Below are positions 18,033 to 26,845 of a stretch of DNA of 64,000 nt, piece after piece. Both the position numbers and the translations under genes were made by a program. The first letter of the stretch is position 1. Every line of letters starts with the position of its first letter. The stretch spans positions 1 to 64,000 of the forward strand of contig JAYRWD010000026.1 of NCBI GenBank assembly GCA_041918255.1, in the 5' to 3' direction. This DNA comes from JAYRWD01 sp041918255 (GTDB lineage: Bacteria; Patescibacteriota; Dojkabacteria; B142; WJKM01). The notes under the pieces were generated by a model. The model ran no database searches. It worked only from the letters and a program-made list of their open reading frames with translations, and was not told where the DNA came from.

Positions 18033-19361
18033 TTATTTCAAATCTCTTTTTTCTATTCGTTCCTTACCAACATACTCCTGCAAGACTTCGGGGACTCTTA
18101 CGCTTCCGTCTTTGTTTTGATAATTCTCTAGAACGGCTATCAGAATTCGAGGTGACGCTACCACTGTATTATTTAGGGCGTGAGGATAATATTTCTCGCC
18201 ATTTGGTCTTCTGACCTTAATATTTAGTCTACGAGTCTGCCAATCACCTAGATTTGACGCGCTGTGTGTTTCTCCATATCCCTTACGAGAGGGCATCCAA
18301 GTTTCAATGTCAAACATTTTATATTTGCCAGCTCCCATATCGCCTGTGCAAAGCTGGATTATCCGATATGGAAGTTTTAGCTTCTGTAGCAATTCTTCAG
18401 AATAACTTAGCATTAGTTGGTGAAGTTTATCGGATATTTCATAATCATTCTCGCACATGACAACTTGCTCAATTTTCATAAATTCGTGAATACGATAGAT
18501 GCCCTTTGTATCTTTACCATAACTCCCTATTTCACTTCTATAGCAGGGGGAATACCCAGCATATTTCAATGGTAATTCGGATTCATCGATTACCTCCTCA
18601 GCCCTGTAGTATAAAAGACTTGGTTCAGCTGTACCTATCAGATAGCGCTTTTCGTTGTCGTCTCCTTCGCGAGTATGACGCAAGCTATCCGCCGAGTATA
18701 CATTATCTTCGTCAAATGGAAAATGTCCCGATCCCCATAACGCTTGCTCGCGAACTAGGGTAGGGGGGATAAAAATATCAAATCCTTTCGACTGTATTAA
18801 CTTTAAACCAAACATCATAATACCCATGTGTAAGAGGGCTCCTTCGTTTTTCAGGTAATATCCTCGGAAACCGGCTGTTTTTACACCTCTTTCAAGATCT
18901 AAAATACCAAGTTCTGTTCCGAGCGCAATATGATCTTTTATTTGGAAGTCGGGAATCAACGGTGCGCCTCCCTCTCCTTGATCAGGAGACCATTTTTTGA
19001 CCTCTACATTCTCTCGCTCATCCTTTCCAACCGGGGTATCGGAAGAGACTATCTGGGGAGTTCTCCACATAATTGCCATATATTTCTTGTCAAGATCATC
19101 AATTATGGCCTCTTTTTCCGCTATTTTTTTCTTTAACTCTTTGCCTTTAAGAATTTCCGATTCTTCGGGTCGACCTTTTTGTACTTTATCGTATCCAGCA
19201 TTCAAGTTTCTTTTGGAACGTAGCTCATCTAACTCTTGCCTCAATATTGACAATTTGTCATATAACGACAAAAGTTCGTCAACGTCTAGATTTAAATTCT
19301 TACGTCGCACAAGCTCTTTATAGGCCTCAGGGTCTTGTTTAATTAGCTTGATATCTTGCAT
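18033..19361 (-). CDS. serS: Seryl-tRNA synthetase
   Basis: Class II synthetase charging tRNA(Ser). The 442-residue protein begins with the long antiparallel coiled coil that grips the tRNA variable arm (about 28-105), then the catalytic domain. Motif 2 is visible as YSPCYRSEIGSYGKDTKG with the ATP-binding arginine, and motif 3 ends in the arginine of ASPRILIAVLENYQ. The serine-pocket segment reads NNTVV where E. coli has NGSGL. It is convergent with HU across a shared terminator. A hairpin terminator sits 84 bp upstream of the start and presumably ends the transcript of the preceding cupin gene. Confidence 0.95.
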   Translation of the reverse strand: MQDIKLIKQDPEAYKELVRRKNLNLDVDELLSLYDKLSILRQELDELRSKRNLNAGYDKVQKGRPEESEILKGKELKKKIAEKEAIIDDLDKKYMAIMWRTPQIVSSDTPVGKDERENVEVKKWSPDQGEGGAPLIPDFQIKDHIALGTELGILDLERGVKTAGFRGYYLKNEGALLHMGIMMFGLKLIQSKGFDIFIPPTLVREQALWGSGHFPFDEDNVYSADSLRHTREGDDNEKRYLIGTAEPSLLYYRAEEVIDESELPLKYAGYSPCYRSEIGSYGKDTKGIYRIHEFMKIEQVVMCENDYEISDKLHQLMLSYSEELLQKLKLPYRIIQLCTGDMGAGKYKMFDIETWMPSRKGYGETHSASNLGDWQTRRLNIKVRRPNGEKYYPHALNNTVVASPRILIAVLENYQNKDGSVRVPEVLQEYVGKERIEKRDLK

Positions 19362-19444
19362 TGCTACAGGAAAATAAAATATTACATAGGTAATTATAGA
19401 ACCAAGCAGTACTATTTTACTAATCCAATCGTTTTATAAACGCG

Positions 19445-19469
19445 AAAAAGACCCTCCGTAGGTCTTTTT
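19445..19469 (-). terminator. Hairpin terminator upstream of serS
   Basis: AAAAAGACC (19445-19453) pairs with GGTCTTTTT (19461-19469) across a 7-nt loop. On the minus strand it lies about 185 nt downstream of the cupin gene's stop. A T-box or attenuator for serS was considered, but there is no T-box sequence. Confidence 0.65.
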
Positions 19470-19491
19470 AGCTGTTTAGTTCGGTCGAGCC

Positions 19492-19507
19492 ACCTCAAAT
19501 TTGAGGT
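19492..19507. repeat. 16-bp perfect palindrome
   Basis: ACCTCAAATTTGAGGT is its own reverse complement. It lies between the terminator at 19445 and the cupin gene. A loopless palindrome is more typical of a dimeric protein binding site than of an RNA hairpin; no regulator is linked to it. Confidence 0.45.
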
Positions 19508-19653
19508 TTATTGGTTCGTTTAACACAATGAAATCTTACCAGCGTATCCTTTCCAGGTCAATTTTATTTAAACTTTCTAAATATACACTTAAAAACTACC
19601 TCGCTGATCAAAGTCCTTATCTAACATATCTTTTCGATCGTAAAGGGCTTGCC

Positions 19654-20418
19654 CTAAACCAAAATCTGCATTAATTTTTCGGTTTTTATCCTGATTAATT
19701 CGTATAAAGATTGTTCGAGGTCAAAATCAAGTTCTGGGATATGATTCTCTTCAATCCTCATTCTGCGTAAAGGTGGAATATGGCGGAACCTCGGATTATA
19801 TACAAATTCTTGTTTAGCATTTTTTCGGATGCAGAAATAGGCCAACCCCTTCGTCCGTGTCAATTCCTCATTTATCTCACGTTTGTAACGATATACCCTC
19901 GCAAGTATAGCAGGCTCTTCGCCAGTGTTTACGAAAGTATAAAACCACCCCTCTGGGATAGCAACCTTTGTCCGGGGTTTTATCTCAAATACCAAACCCT
20001 CTTCCACGCAAACCTCATCTTGACTATCTTCACAGTTCTTTTGCATAAGTAATGTTACGGTACCATAAACTCCTTCAACAATTGAGCTAAAATGAATCTC
20101 TCTTGTCCATGGTGAGGACGCTTTGAAATAAATATGAGAGCGGATATACTCAATGCCTAGTAAACCTGCAGGGAGTACGATTAATTCATAATTCAAACCT
20201 TTATCGATTAAATCCTGATCGTCCTTATGATGAAGTGAATATTCAGAATATACATACCGTGGATGGGTTAAGGATTTATTTAATAGGGTAGGGGTGAGAC
20301 TGTCAATAGAAATCCTACACCTATTAGTGCAATTTATTTGAGCTTCATCAAGTCTGACGCTAGATGAATTCTCATCAAAATCTACAGGCAAAGTGCAAAT
20401 GTCTTGAAGCGAGGTCAT
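19654..20418 (-). CDS. Cupin-fold protein, distantly like archaeal-type glucose-6-phosphate isomerase
   Basis: The 254-residue product has a central double-stranded beta-helix pattern: a strand pair with EIHFSSIVEGVYGTVTLLMQ, a Pro-Gly-like turn (AIPEGWFYTFVNTGEEPA), and an ILARVYR strand. This order resembles the cupin phosphoglucose isomerases (GxE, yEvlxGxg, pPgwaHxxxNxGdep). The usual metal ligands are not clearly conserved: one histidine (SHIYF) is present, but the H in the PxxxH position is replaced by Y. Enzyme activity is therefore uncertain. The flanks (1-85 and 200-254) are unassigned. It is a single minus-strand gene, 218 bp from tRNA-Arg. Confidence 0.45.
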   Translation of the reverse strand: MTSLQDICTLPVDFDENSSSVRLDEAQINCTNRCRISIDSLTPTLLNKSLTHPRYVYSEYSLHHKDDQDLIDKGLNYELIVLPAGLLGIEYIRSHIYFKASSPWTREIHFSSIVEGVYGTVTLLMQKNCEDSQDEVCVEEGLVFEIKPRTKVAIPEGWFYTFVNTGEEPAILARVYRYKREINEELTRTKGLAYFCIRKNAKQEFVYNPRFRHIPPLRRMRIEENHIPELDFDLEQSLYELIRIKTEKLMQILV

Positions 20419-20636
20419 TGAGTATTGTGGTTAATAAGTAGGAAATAACCAACTTTAATGTTTAGCGCGTTTCACTCGCAATTAACCTTTAAGTATCAAT
20501 GGATATCTTTTCTAATATATAGTTTATGTTACATATTGTCAAATAAAATACTCAAAATATGTGCGCCACAAGCATATCGGATATATATCGAAAGCATGGG
20601 TTCTTTGGAAATCGTAACAATTTACAAGGAATAGTA

Positions 20637-20710
20637 TGCATCTAACAGGATTTGAACCTGTAACCTCTTCTTCCGCAAAGAAGTGCTCTATCCAATTGAG
20701 CTATAGATGC
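20637..20710 (-). tRNA. tRNA-Arg, anticodon GCG
   Basis: A 74-nt cloverleaf: acceptor GCATCTA/TAGATGC, D-stem GCTC/GAGC, anticodon stem CTTCT/AGAAG with loop TTGCGGA, variable AGGTT, T-arm ACAGG/CCTGT with loop TTCAAAT, discriminator A. Reading the loop gives U33 and anticodon GCG (codons CGC and CGU). CCA is not encoded. Most bacteria use ACG (deaminated to inosine) for this box. Confidence 0.92.
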
Positions 20711-20925
20711 ACGGCGAATATCCGTATCTAGTGTTATGTATTTTAACACCAGACATTACTAATAACAAAAATTATCATATTTAAATCTCATGCCACACCC
20801 TTATCCATAATTCTACAGACTTTGTGGAAACTGAAGGAAAATGTTTAATTTTGCAACAGCAAGATCCAAATATATTCATATGGTAATTACAAGCGCGAAA
20901 CTGCTTGAGGTAGGCTTTTATCGGG

Positions 20926-21513
20926 CTATATCTCGGTGATACGCAGTGGTTTGCCGTCCACTAAACGATCTATTAACGCATTTAATCCGCTACTTTCTTG
21001 ATACTCTATATGATTCAACATATCTTTGACTAACTTCACAACCAATTTTTCTTCTACAACAATTTTTAATTTACCCTTGCCAGGAAGCATCTCTACATTA
21101 AGAAGAAAAAACCCGTGCTTTTTACTTACCCAAAAATTTTTCATATCCTTCCAAAAAAAATGCTTAATCCCAGCCTTTACACCTTTATCGGTTAAAGCAT
21201 ATTCGACAATGCGTGGATTTATGGTATCTAATACATAAAGTAGGCTTGTTACTGCAAGTACCGCGGCAATAAGAAAAAAATTCTCAACCAAGATGGCAAA
21301 TACGATACTTACGACCAACATTACTGCAAGTGAAATATACCAATTTACTCCGTGTTCGACTCTAGGTCTTTCGGGGGCTGTCCACTCCAATACTATCTCC
21401 AAGGGTTTAGGTTTATTTTCACTGGCTTCACTGGCGACACGGTCTAATTCGTTGAGTCGACTCTGCAATTCATATATTTGTTTATGCAACATCTGTATTT
21501 CTTCTGTTTTCAA
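20926..21513 (-). CDS. Two-helix membrane protein with N-terminal coiled coil, unknown function
   Basis: I do not recognise this 195-residue protein. It begins with a heptad-like helix (about 3-35), has a conserved-looking WTAPERP motif (about 44-50), then two transmembrane helices (about 58-78 and 80-97), and a cytoplasmic beta-rich domain with aromatic/Lys strands (about 105-175) that recalls small PH-like domains. Similar two-helix plus PH-like layouts occur in candidate-phylum genomes. The start is TTG at 21513; the ATG at 21492 would remove seven residues. It follows tspO with 24 bp between the stop of tspO and this start, so cotranscription is likely. Confidence 0.6.
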   Translation of the reverse strand: MKTEEIQMLHKQIYELQSRLNELDRVASEASENKPKPLEIVLEWTAPERPRVEHGVNWYISLAVMLVVSIVFAILVENFFLIAAVLAVTSLLYVLDTINPRIVEYALTDKGVKAGIKHFFWKDMKNFWVSKKHGFFLLNVEMLPGKGKLKIVVEEKLVVKLVKDMLNHIEYQESSGLNALIDRLVDGKPLRITEI

Positions 21514-21537
21514 TTTGAGTCCTATTTAATAACTATT

Positions 21538-22011
21538 TCAATTTAAAATCCAGAATCCGATATTTAAGTATAGCGCAAAACAACACCAAAAAAGATAGGG
21601 AAAAGCTATACGCGCTGCAAACTGATCTACCCGATACATAGATCGGATCCACAATAAGATCGTGAGAATGAGGATGGTCAAAATTATTATTGATAAATCA
21701 ATTTCGTGAAACCCAAAAAAGATTATCGTCCACAGAGAATTAAATACGAGCTGTGCCCAAAAAAGTATTGTTATTCTTTTTGTGTTAAACCCCTTCACAA
21801 CCGAGACAATTTTTACCTTCGCCATACCGACTCCAATAGAAGTGTATAGTATTAACCAAACTGGCGCGAATACCCAATTCGGCGGAGTTAGAGGAGGGGA
21901 GAGTAAATGCGCGTACCAAGAATTGATAGATGGAGTAATGAAAATTGCTCCCAGAAATCCCGCTAATTGGGCGACCAAAACCCACAAAATTAATTTTTTT
22001 GTCTTGTCCAT
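21538..22011 (-). CDS. tspO: TspO/MBR family membrane protein
   Basis: Five-helix membrane protein of the tryptophan-rich sensory protein/translocator family, which binds porphyrins and other ligands. Length is 157 residues. Family signatures: WYAHLLSPPLTPPNWVF followed by VWLILYTSIG (loop 1 and helix 2), QLVFNSLWTIIFFG (helix 3-4), and PYLFWCCFALYLNIGFWILN at the C-terminus. A TTG one codon earlier (22014) is possible but ATG 22011 is preferred. No haem or porphyrin genes are visible nearby. It is upstream of the coiled-coil membrane protein on the same strand. Confidence 0.93.
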   Translation of the reverse strand: MDKTKKLILWVLVAQLAGFLGAIFITPSINSWYAHLLSPPLTPPNWVFAPVWLILYTSIGVGMAKVKIVSVVKGFNTKRITILFWAQLVFNSLWTIIFFGFHEIDLSIIILTILILTILLWIRSMYRVDQFAARIAFPYLFWCCFALYLNIGFWILN

Positions 22012-22388
22012 CAATGGATAATATGAATACTTTAAAACATTTCTAAATAACCACTGTCACCATGGCTATACATCCTCTTTCAAGAGTTGACTTGCCACAA
22101 AAGCGACGAATACCCATCCAATAAGTACATCTATCAAATTAATTACCGTGAATTCCAATGGCATGGCGAACCATATTGCCTGTGGCAAAATTGAATGTGC
22201 ATTTAGCGTGACAGCATTACAGTTTAATGGTTATAGAAATTAATCTGTTTTTTCAATATTCGACAACTAAGCAATATTTATTATAGTACTATTTATTTCA
22301 TTATAGAGATTAAGACTATTTATTAGAAAAAAATTACTTCCTGTGATTTTCAATATTTCAATTACTATGAAGCCATTAAATTAGGAAA
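22012..22388. other. 377-bp AT-rich intergenic stretch between tspO and the M48 protease
   Basis: Divergent promoter region for both neighbours. Its left part holds a short minus-strand open frame that looks protein-like (listed separately). The right part (22231-22388) is about 75-80 percent A+T by eye, with no hairpin or clear promoter recognised. Confidence 0.4.
22066..22230 (-). pseudogene. Possible remnant or small membrane peptide
   Basis: An open minus-strand frame of 54 codons ending in TAG at 22066-22068 reads like a hydrophobic protein C-terminus (LPQAIWFAMPLEFTVI, then a helix with LIGWVFVAFVASQLL). An in-frame TAA at 22231-22233 precedes it, and the only ATG (22164) would give a 32-residue single-helix peptide. 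It may be the decayed 3' end of a membrane protein gene, or a genuine small protein. No family could be named. Confidence 0.3.
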
Positions 22389-23060
22389 ATGATTGAATAC
22401 ACCCTCTTTTGTGTAGTTTTGCTTTATACGGCTCAATGGAGCCTATTAAATCTATTATTAGGTAGCCTTGGGGCAAAAAAATTCCCCATAACCATAGTTC
22501 ATAACGATAGCATCAGGCAATTAATAAAGAACAAAACAGGGATAGAAGTCAAAACAATCAAAATTTCAGAATCCAACAGCCCTTTTGGAATGATGATTGG
22601 TATTCCAACCAAACCTCAGCTTTTGCTTTCAAGAATACTTTACGATACATTTACACCTGATGAATTGGAATATGTGGTTCTACATGAAGTTGGACATTAC
22701 TACCTATGGCATACTGTTACCGAGCTTGCAATTGGAATAATATTGTTTGTTGACGGTATTGTGATCCTCGGCAGTACTCCGTCACTTTACAAATCTGTTC
22801 CCACCGCCTTATTACTTGGACTAGTGTTTGGCGTCATTATGGTTCGCCTTGGAAGGCTAAATGAATATCAGGCTGATGCATACTCCCTTAGGCATATGAC
22901 AAACCCACGGGGTATGGTTCTGGCAACAAATAAATTTAAAAGCCATTATAAAGGAAATAGAAATAAAATCATCGAGTTTCTGTTTTATCGTGGGAATCCT
23001 TTCGACAACAGAATAAAAATGGCTGAGGCCGAAATCGAAAGAAGAAAAACAAGTGAATAA
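22389..23060 (+). CDS. M48 (HtpX/Oma1-like) membrane zinc metallopeptidase
   Basis: Membrane-bound zinc protease of 223 residues, shorter than HtpX. The zinc-binding helix HEVGHYYLWH (HExxH) lies at about 98-107, and the third ligand is the glutamate in NEYQADAYS (about 159-167). Hydrophobic segments are at about 3-25, 110-130 and 136-155. Family members degrade damaged membrane proteins. A substrate cannot be inferred from context. It stands alone before argS on the plus strand. Confidence 0.85.
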   Translation: MIEYTLFCVVLLYTAQWSLLNLLLGSLGAKKFPITIVHNDSIRQLIKNKTGIEVKTIKISESNSPFGMMIGIPTKPQLLLSRILYDTFTPDELEYVVLHEVGHYYLWHTVTELAIGIILFVDGIVILGSTPSLYKSVPTALLLGLVFGVIMVRLGRLNEYQADAYSLRHMTNPRGMVLATNKFKSHYKGNRNKIIEFLFYRGNPFDNRIKMAEAEIERRKTSE

Positions 23061-23258
23061 TTGGCACACGCTCTTCTGGGGAACAAGCCTAGGTTTGTTA
23101 ACTCAATATGTTTATGGCTTGGAGTGAAGTACAGATCATTTATGTAAAATCTTAAAAGGTCAGATTGCAAGAAAGTAGTATCAATTATAAAGACGCACTT
23201 AGCCGTTAATTCTTGCCATAATATTTATTCCTCTTAACCATACTATCCTCCAAAGACA

Positions 23259-23267
23259 TGATATACT
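23259..23267 (+). promoter_or_regulatory. Extended -10 promoter of argS
   Basis: TGATATACT: an extended TG motif one base before TATACT (23262-23267). No good -35 box lies 16-18 bp upstream. The transcription start would fall about 15 nt before the ATG at 23290, giving a very short leader without a Shine-Dalgarno sequence. Confidence 0.45.
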
Positions 23268-23289
23268 TGCTAAGTTAGATATATTCACC

Positions 23290-24984
23290 ATGCAAATTCG
23301 AATCCTTATCGAAAAACTCTTACAAGATATTACAGGCGATCCGAACGCCGTTTTGGAACGCCCAAATGATACCTCAAACGGAGACTATGCAAGCAATATT
23401 GCCCTACGTGAGTGCAAAAGACTTAAAAGGTCACCAGTAGATTTAGCCAACGAATATGCCAGTAAGCTAGACTTAGCTTTGCGAAAAGATGGCATCACCG
23501 TAAGAGTTGCTGGAAATGGCTTTATAAACTTCACTCTGCCAAAAAAGGTACTTGCCCTTGAGACTGAAAAAATTTTAAAACAAAAGGAGGATTACGGGCT
23601 AATTAAGTTGAAAAAACCACAACGAATTCTTGTCGAATATGGTCAGCCCAATACACATAAACTTCCACATATAGGTCATCTCTTTTCCTATATTTGCGGT
23701 GAGTCAATAGCGAGACTTATCGAACAAAATGGACACGTAGTGCGACGGGTCAATTATCAAGGAGATATCGGTCCCCATGTAGCCAAAAGTTTATACGCGT
23801 GGATCAAAAAAGGTAAGCCCGATCCGAAAATACCAAGAGAACGTGTTGAGCTTTTGCAACAGTGTTATCAAGAAGGATCCGCCCTCTATGCGGAGAATGA
23901 AGATGCAAAAAAAGAAATTGGCCTACTTAACCAGTTAATATATAAAAAAGCTCCTCAAATACTCCAAGATTGGGAGATAACTAGATCATGGTCACTTGAC
24001 TATTACCGAGAATTTGAAAAGAAGCTGGGTATCTCACAGGTCCAATTTTATGTTGAGAGCGGGGTTTGGGAAATTGGTTTGCAGGAAGTTAAAAATAACA
24101 TCGGAAAAGTTTTTTCTCAAAGCGAAGGAGCGGTTGTTTTTGAAGGCGAGAGATTTGGATTTCACACCCGGGTGTTTATTACAAAAGCAGGAAACCCAAC
24201 ATATGAGGCAAAAGACATGGGTCTCATAAAACGTAAAAAGGATGATTGGATTTTCGACCTCAATGTAATAACCACCGCTGTCGAACAAAACGAATATTTC
24301 AAAGTAATAATTGCCGCTGCAGAAATTCTTTATCCTGAGCTCAAAGACAAATTAAAACATATTGGCTTCGGTATGATAAGTCTAAAATCTGGCAAGATGA
24401 GTTCCCGAACAGGAAAAATTGTCAGCGCAATGGGATTAGTAGAGGAGGTTGAATTAAAAGTTAAAACAATTCTTTCGGGTCGCCCAGATTTGAATGAAGA
24501 GGAAAAAGAGAAAATTGTAACTAAAGTTGCGCTCGGCGCAATCAAGTATGCGTTTTTGCGTGGAAATATTTCACAAAACATGGCGTTTGATATCGACGAG
24601 AGTGTCTCGCTCGAGGGAAACTCTGGTCCATATATCCAATATACTTGCGCAAGGGGCAAATCCATCTTGCGAAAACATAATGCCAAAACCTCTAAAAATA
24701 TATCCGCGGACAAACTAAATCTTACTGAGGTAAATCTGCTTCGCCAACTTTACTTTTACCACGAAACGCTTGAAAAGGCCTATGCTACCAACAGTCCACA
24801 CCTAATGTGTACCTATCTATTCTTCCTTGCGCAATCTTTCAACTCTTTTTACAATACTTGCAATATCCTGACCGAACCGGATCCAGTAATCAAAAACAAT
24901 AGGCTCAATATTGTCGCAGCAACGGTACAAATTCTTTCTCTTGGTTTAGACATCTTAGGAATTGAAACCGTAGAAAAAATGTGA
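23290..24984 (+). CDS. argS: Arginyl-tRNA synthetase
   Basis: Class I synthetase charging tRNA(Arg). The 564-residue protein has the N-terminal Add-1 domain (about 1-105), the Rossmann catalytic domain with the HIGH motif intact in LPHIGHLF, the KMSKS-equivalent as KMSSRTGK, and the C-terminal helical anticodon-binding DALR domain (about 435-564). The preceding stretch VEYGQPNTHK is the family signature (usually VEFxSPNPxKP). Start ATG 23290. It converges on the transglutaminase-like gene with 11 bp between stops. The tRNA it charges at 20.6 kb has an unusual GCG anticodon. Confidence 0.96.
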   Translation: MQIRILIEKLLQDITGDPNAVLERPNDTSNGDYASNIALRECKRLKRSPVDLANEYASKLDLALRKDGITVRVAGNGFINFTLPKKVLALETEKILKQKEDYGLIKLKKPQRILVEYGQPNTHKLPHIGHLFSYICGESIARLIEQNGHVVRRVNYQGDIGPHVAKSLYAWIKKGKPDPKIPRERVELLQQCYQEGSALYAENEDAKKEIGLLNQLIYKKAPQILQDWEITRSWSLDYYREFEKKLGISQVQFYVESGVWEIGLQEVKNNIGKVFSQSEGAVVFEGERFGFHTRVFITKAGNPTYEAKDMGLIKRKKDDWIFDLNVITTAVEQNEYFKVIIAAAEILYPELKDKLKHIGFGMISLKSGKMSSRTGKIVSAMGLVEEVELKVKTILSGRPDLNEEEKEKIVTKVALGAIKYAFLRGNISQNMAFDIDESVSLEGNSGPYIQYTCARGKSILRKHNAKTSKNISADKLNLTEVNLLRQLYFYHETLEKAYATNSPHLMCTYLFFLAQSFNSFYNTCNILTEPDPVIKNNRLNIVAATVQILSLGLDILGIETVEKM

Positions 24985-24995
24985 TGACGAAATTT

Positions 24996-26807
24996 TTAGT
25001 TCCTTAACGTTATCTTTCGTTTTATTGCTACCATTAAACCACCTCCCCAAAAAATAACTAAACCACAGACCCCTAGGAAAAAAATTTGGGACCGGTTATT
25101 AATATCAATCCCGTCACGTAAAGACTGTGCCCCACCAACTAAGCGATCAGCAAGATATTCACTCAACATTTCGCCCAGGCTTCTGTCAATTTTAGGAAAT
25201 TCGGCAAGTATCTCTTTTTGCGATTTGTATTGGTCAAAAATTTCAGGGGACAGATCTACCGTTTTTATTAAAAAACTCGGTAATTCCAAATCAACGCTTT
25301 TTTTGCCATATGCCTGCACCGCGACACTTGGTGGTTCTTCAGGATTCTTATACGCCACATGGGTAAATAAATGATTCAAATCTCCACCTACAAGGAGATC
25401 GCCCGATTCTCCCCACGTGACATCCACATCTACCCATCGGCCTAATTTCGGCATATAAATTTGCACCCATTGATGTGCTTCCTGACCTGTAGAAGCAACT
25501 CTAGCATCATATCCATATCCATAAACAGCGCGAGTCGCTATACCCGCCGCTCTTGCCAATGTCAAAAATAAATCAGAATACTCCATACACACCGCAGATC
25601 CTCCCTGTAAAGTCTTTAGGGCTCCCTGACGCACGTTTAAACCAAATCTCTTTACTTGACTATAATCTATATGATCAACTACATAATTATAAATATTTGC
25701 CGATACAGTGTAGACGTTATTCTGTTCACCTTTTAGACGATTCGCCAATTGCACAATTTCTGGATTTTCAACCTCCCAGTATTGGGCCGGCTTCGTATAA
25801 AGTTCCCTCATATCAGCACTAAGCTGCCCAATATCCCCAGCTTCAGCTTGAAAATTAATATCGTCCCCTTCCTCAACAACTGCATATCCTGTCACCGTTA
25901 TATTTTGAGCTTCATTTGTTTTAAATTTAAAACTTGCTATCAAGTTGCCCGATTCATCTTCAATAACTTGAATAGGGGAGGGAATTATAGAGTCGAAGTA
26001 AACCTTTTGCGTTACCTTTCCCCCTTCGATATCACGAGGTATTAACAAAGCATACTCATTGGCTAAACCTGACAGAATATTTTCGCTTGGTTTAATTTCC
26101 TGTTGGATTTCAAATCGATATATCTGCCACGTGCCAAGCTGTATCCACGCGTATTTCCCCACCAAGCTATCCTGGGCAAATTGAAAAATCTCATAATCTC
26201 CCTCTTTGGAACGCCTTGCTGGTTGAGGAGATACGAAATGAATTGTTTTATTTATACTGTTTGGAACTTTAACTGTCGTTTTGTATAAATACTCCGCAGT
26301 ATTTGTAGAAAAAACAAAACCTTTTGCAAACCCATTTACGTATATATCCACCAATGCCCCATTTGTATAGGCCAGCCCGGGATGGATATATTTGATATCC
26401 ACAGTTTTCTTTTCACCAGGTATTAAATTTTGTTTGAACGTTGTCCATATATGAGCAGTCTCATCTTCAATATTTGAAGAGAAGTTTATTTCCCTATTAC
26501 CTTCACGCATGATTAAACTTCTTATTGTCCTCTCTAAAAGTAGGTTTATATCTGGGTCGTTTTGCCGGAATCCAATTATCTGAAAATCAATTTTTTCACC
26601 AGCTGGGATATATAATTCTTGTGATTCATTTGTAATCGTCTGTGTTTCGGTTACTTCTAATTGTTTTTGTACATTCAGTTCGTATGTCCTATCGACTTCT
26701 ATTTTTATCTTTGCCGAAGCTTTGTTTGAAAAAAGTATAAAAAAAAGAAAAAGTGTCGAGATTTTTAGTAAAATCGTAAGTCCCGATCTCCGTTTATAAT
26801 TTTTCAT
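24996..26807 (-). CDS. Exported transglutaminase-like protein, membrane anchored
   Basis: A 603-residue surface protein. It has an N-terminal signal peptide (about 8-32), a long beta-rich region (about 33-330), a transglutaminase-like papain-fold core with C407 (GGSAVCMEYS), H445 (QEAHQWVQ) and an aspartate at 460 or 462 (WVDVDVTWG), and a C-terminal transmembrane helix (about 574-594) with a basic tail. The catalytic triad looks intact, so it may act as a protease or cross-linking enzyme outside the cell. The substrate is unknown. It is divergent from the helicase gene with 38 bp between starts. Confidence 0.85.
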   Translation of the reverse strand: MKNYKRRSGLTILLKISTLFLFFILFSNKASAKIKIEVDRTYELNVQKQLEVTETQTITNESQELYIPAGEKIDFQIIGFRQNDPDINLLLERTIRSLIMREGNREINFSSNIEDETAHIWTTFKQNLIPGEKKTVDIKYIHPGLAYTNGALVDIYVNGFAKGFVFSTNTAEYLYKTTVKVPNSINKTIHFVSPQPARRSKEGDYEIFQFAQDSLVGKYAWIQLGTWQIYRFEIQQEIKPSENILSGLANEYALLIPRDIEGGKVTQKVYFDSIIPSPIQVIEDESGNLIASFKFKTNEAQNITVTGYAVVEEGDDINFQAEAGDIGQLSADMRELYTKPAQYWEVENPEIVQLANRLKGEQNNVYTVSANIYNYVVDHIDYSQVKRFGLNVRQGALKTLQGGSAVCMEYSDLFLTLARAAGIATRAVYGYGYDARVASTGQEAHQWVQIYMPKLGRWVDVDVTWGESGDLLVGGDLNHLFTHVAYKNPEEPPSVAVQAYGKKSVDLELPSFLIKTVDLSPEIFDQYKSQKEILAEFPKIDRSLGEMLSEYLADRLVGGAQSLRDGIDINNRSQIFFLGVCGLVIFWGGGLMVAIKRKITLRN

Positions 26808-26845
26808 GACAGATAGATAAATTCTTTAGCACATTTTAAATTACC

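Noticed and set aside
19445..19507. T-box riboswitch controlling serS
   Set aside because: Only a simple terminator hairpin and a palindrome are present; there is no T-box motif or specifier stem.
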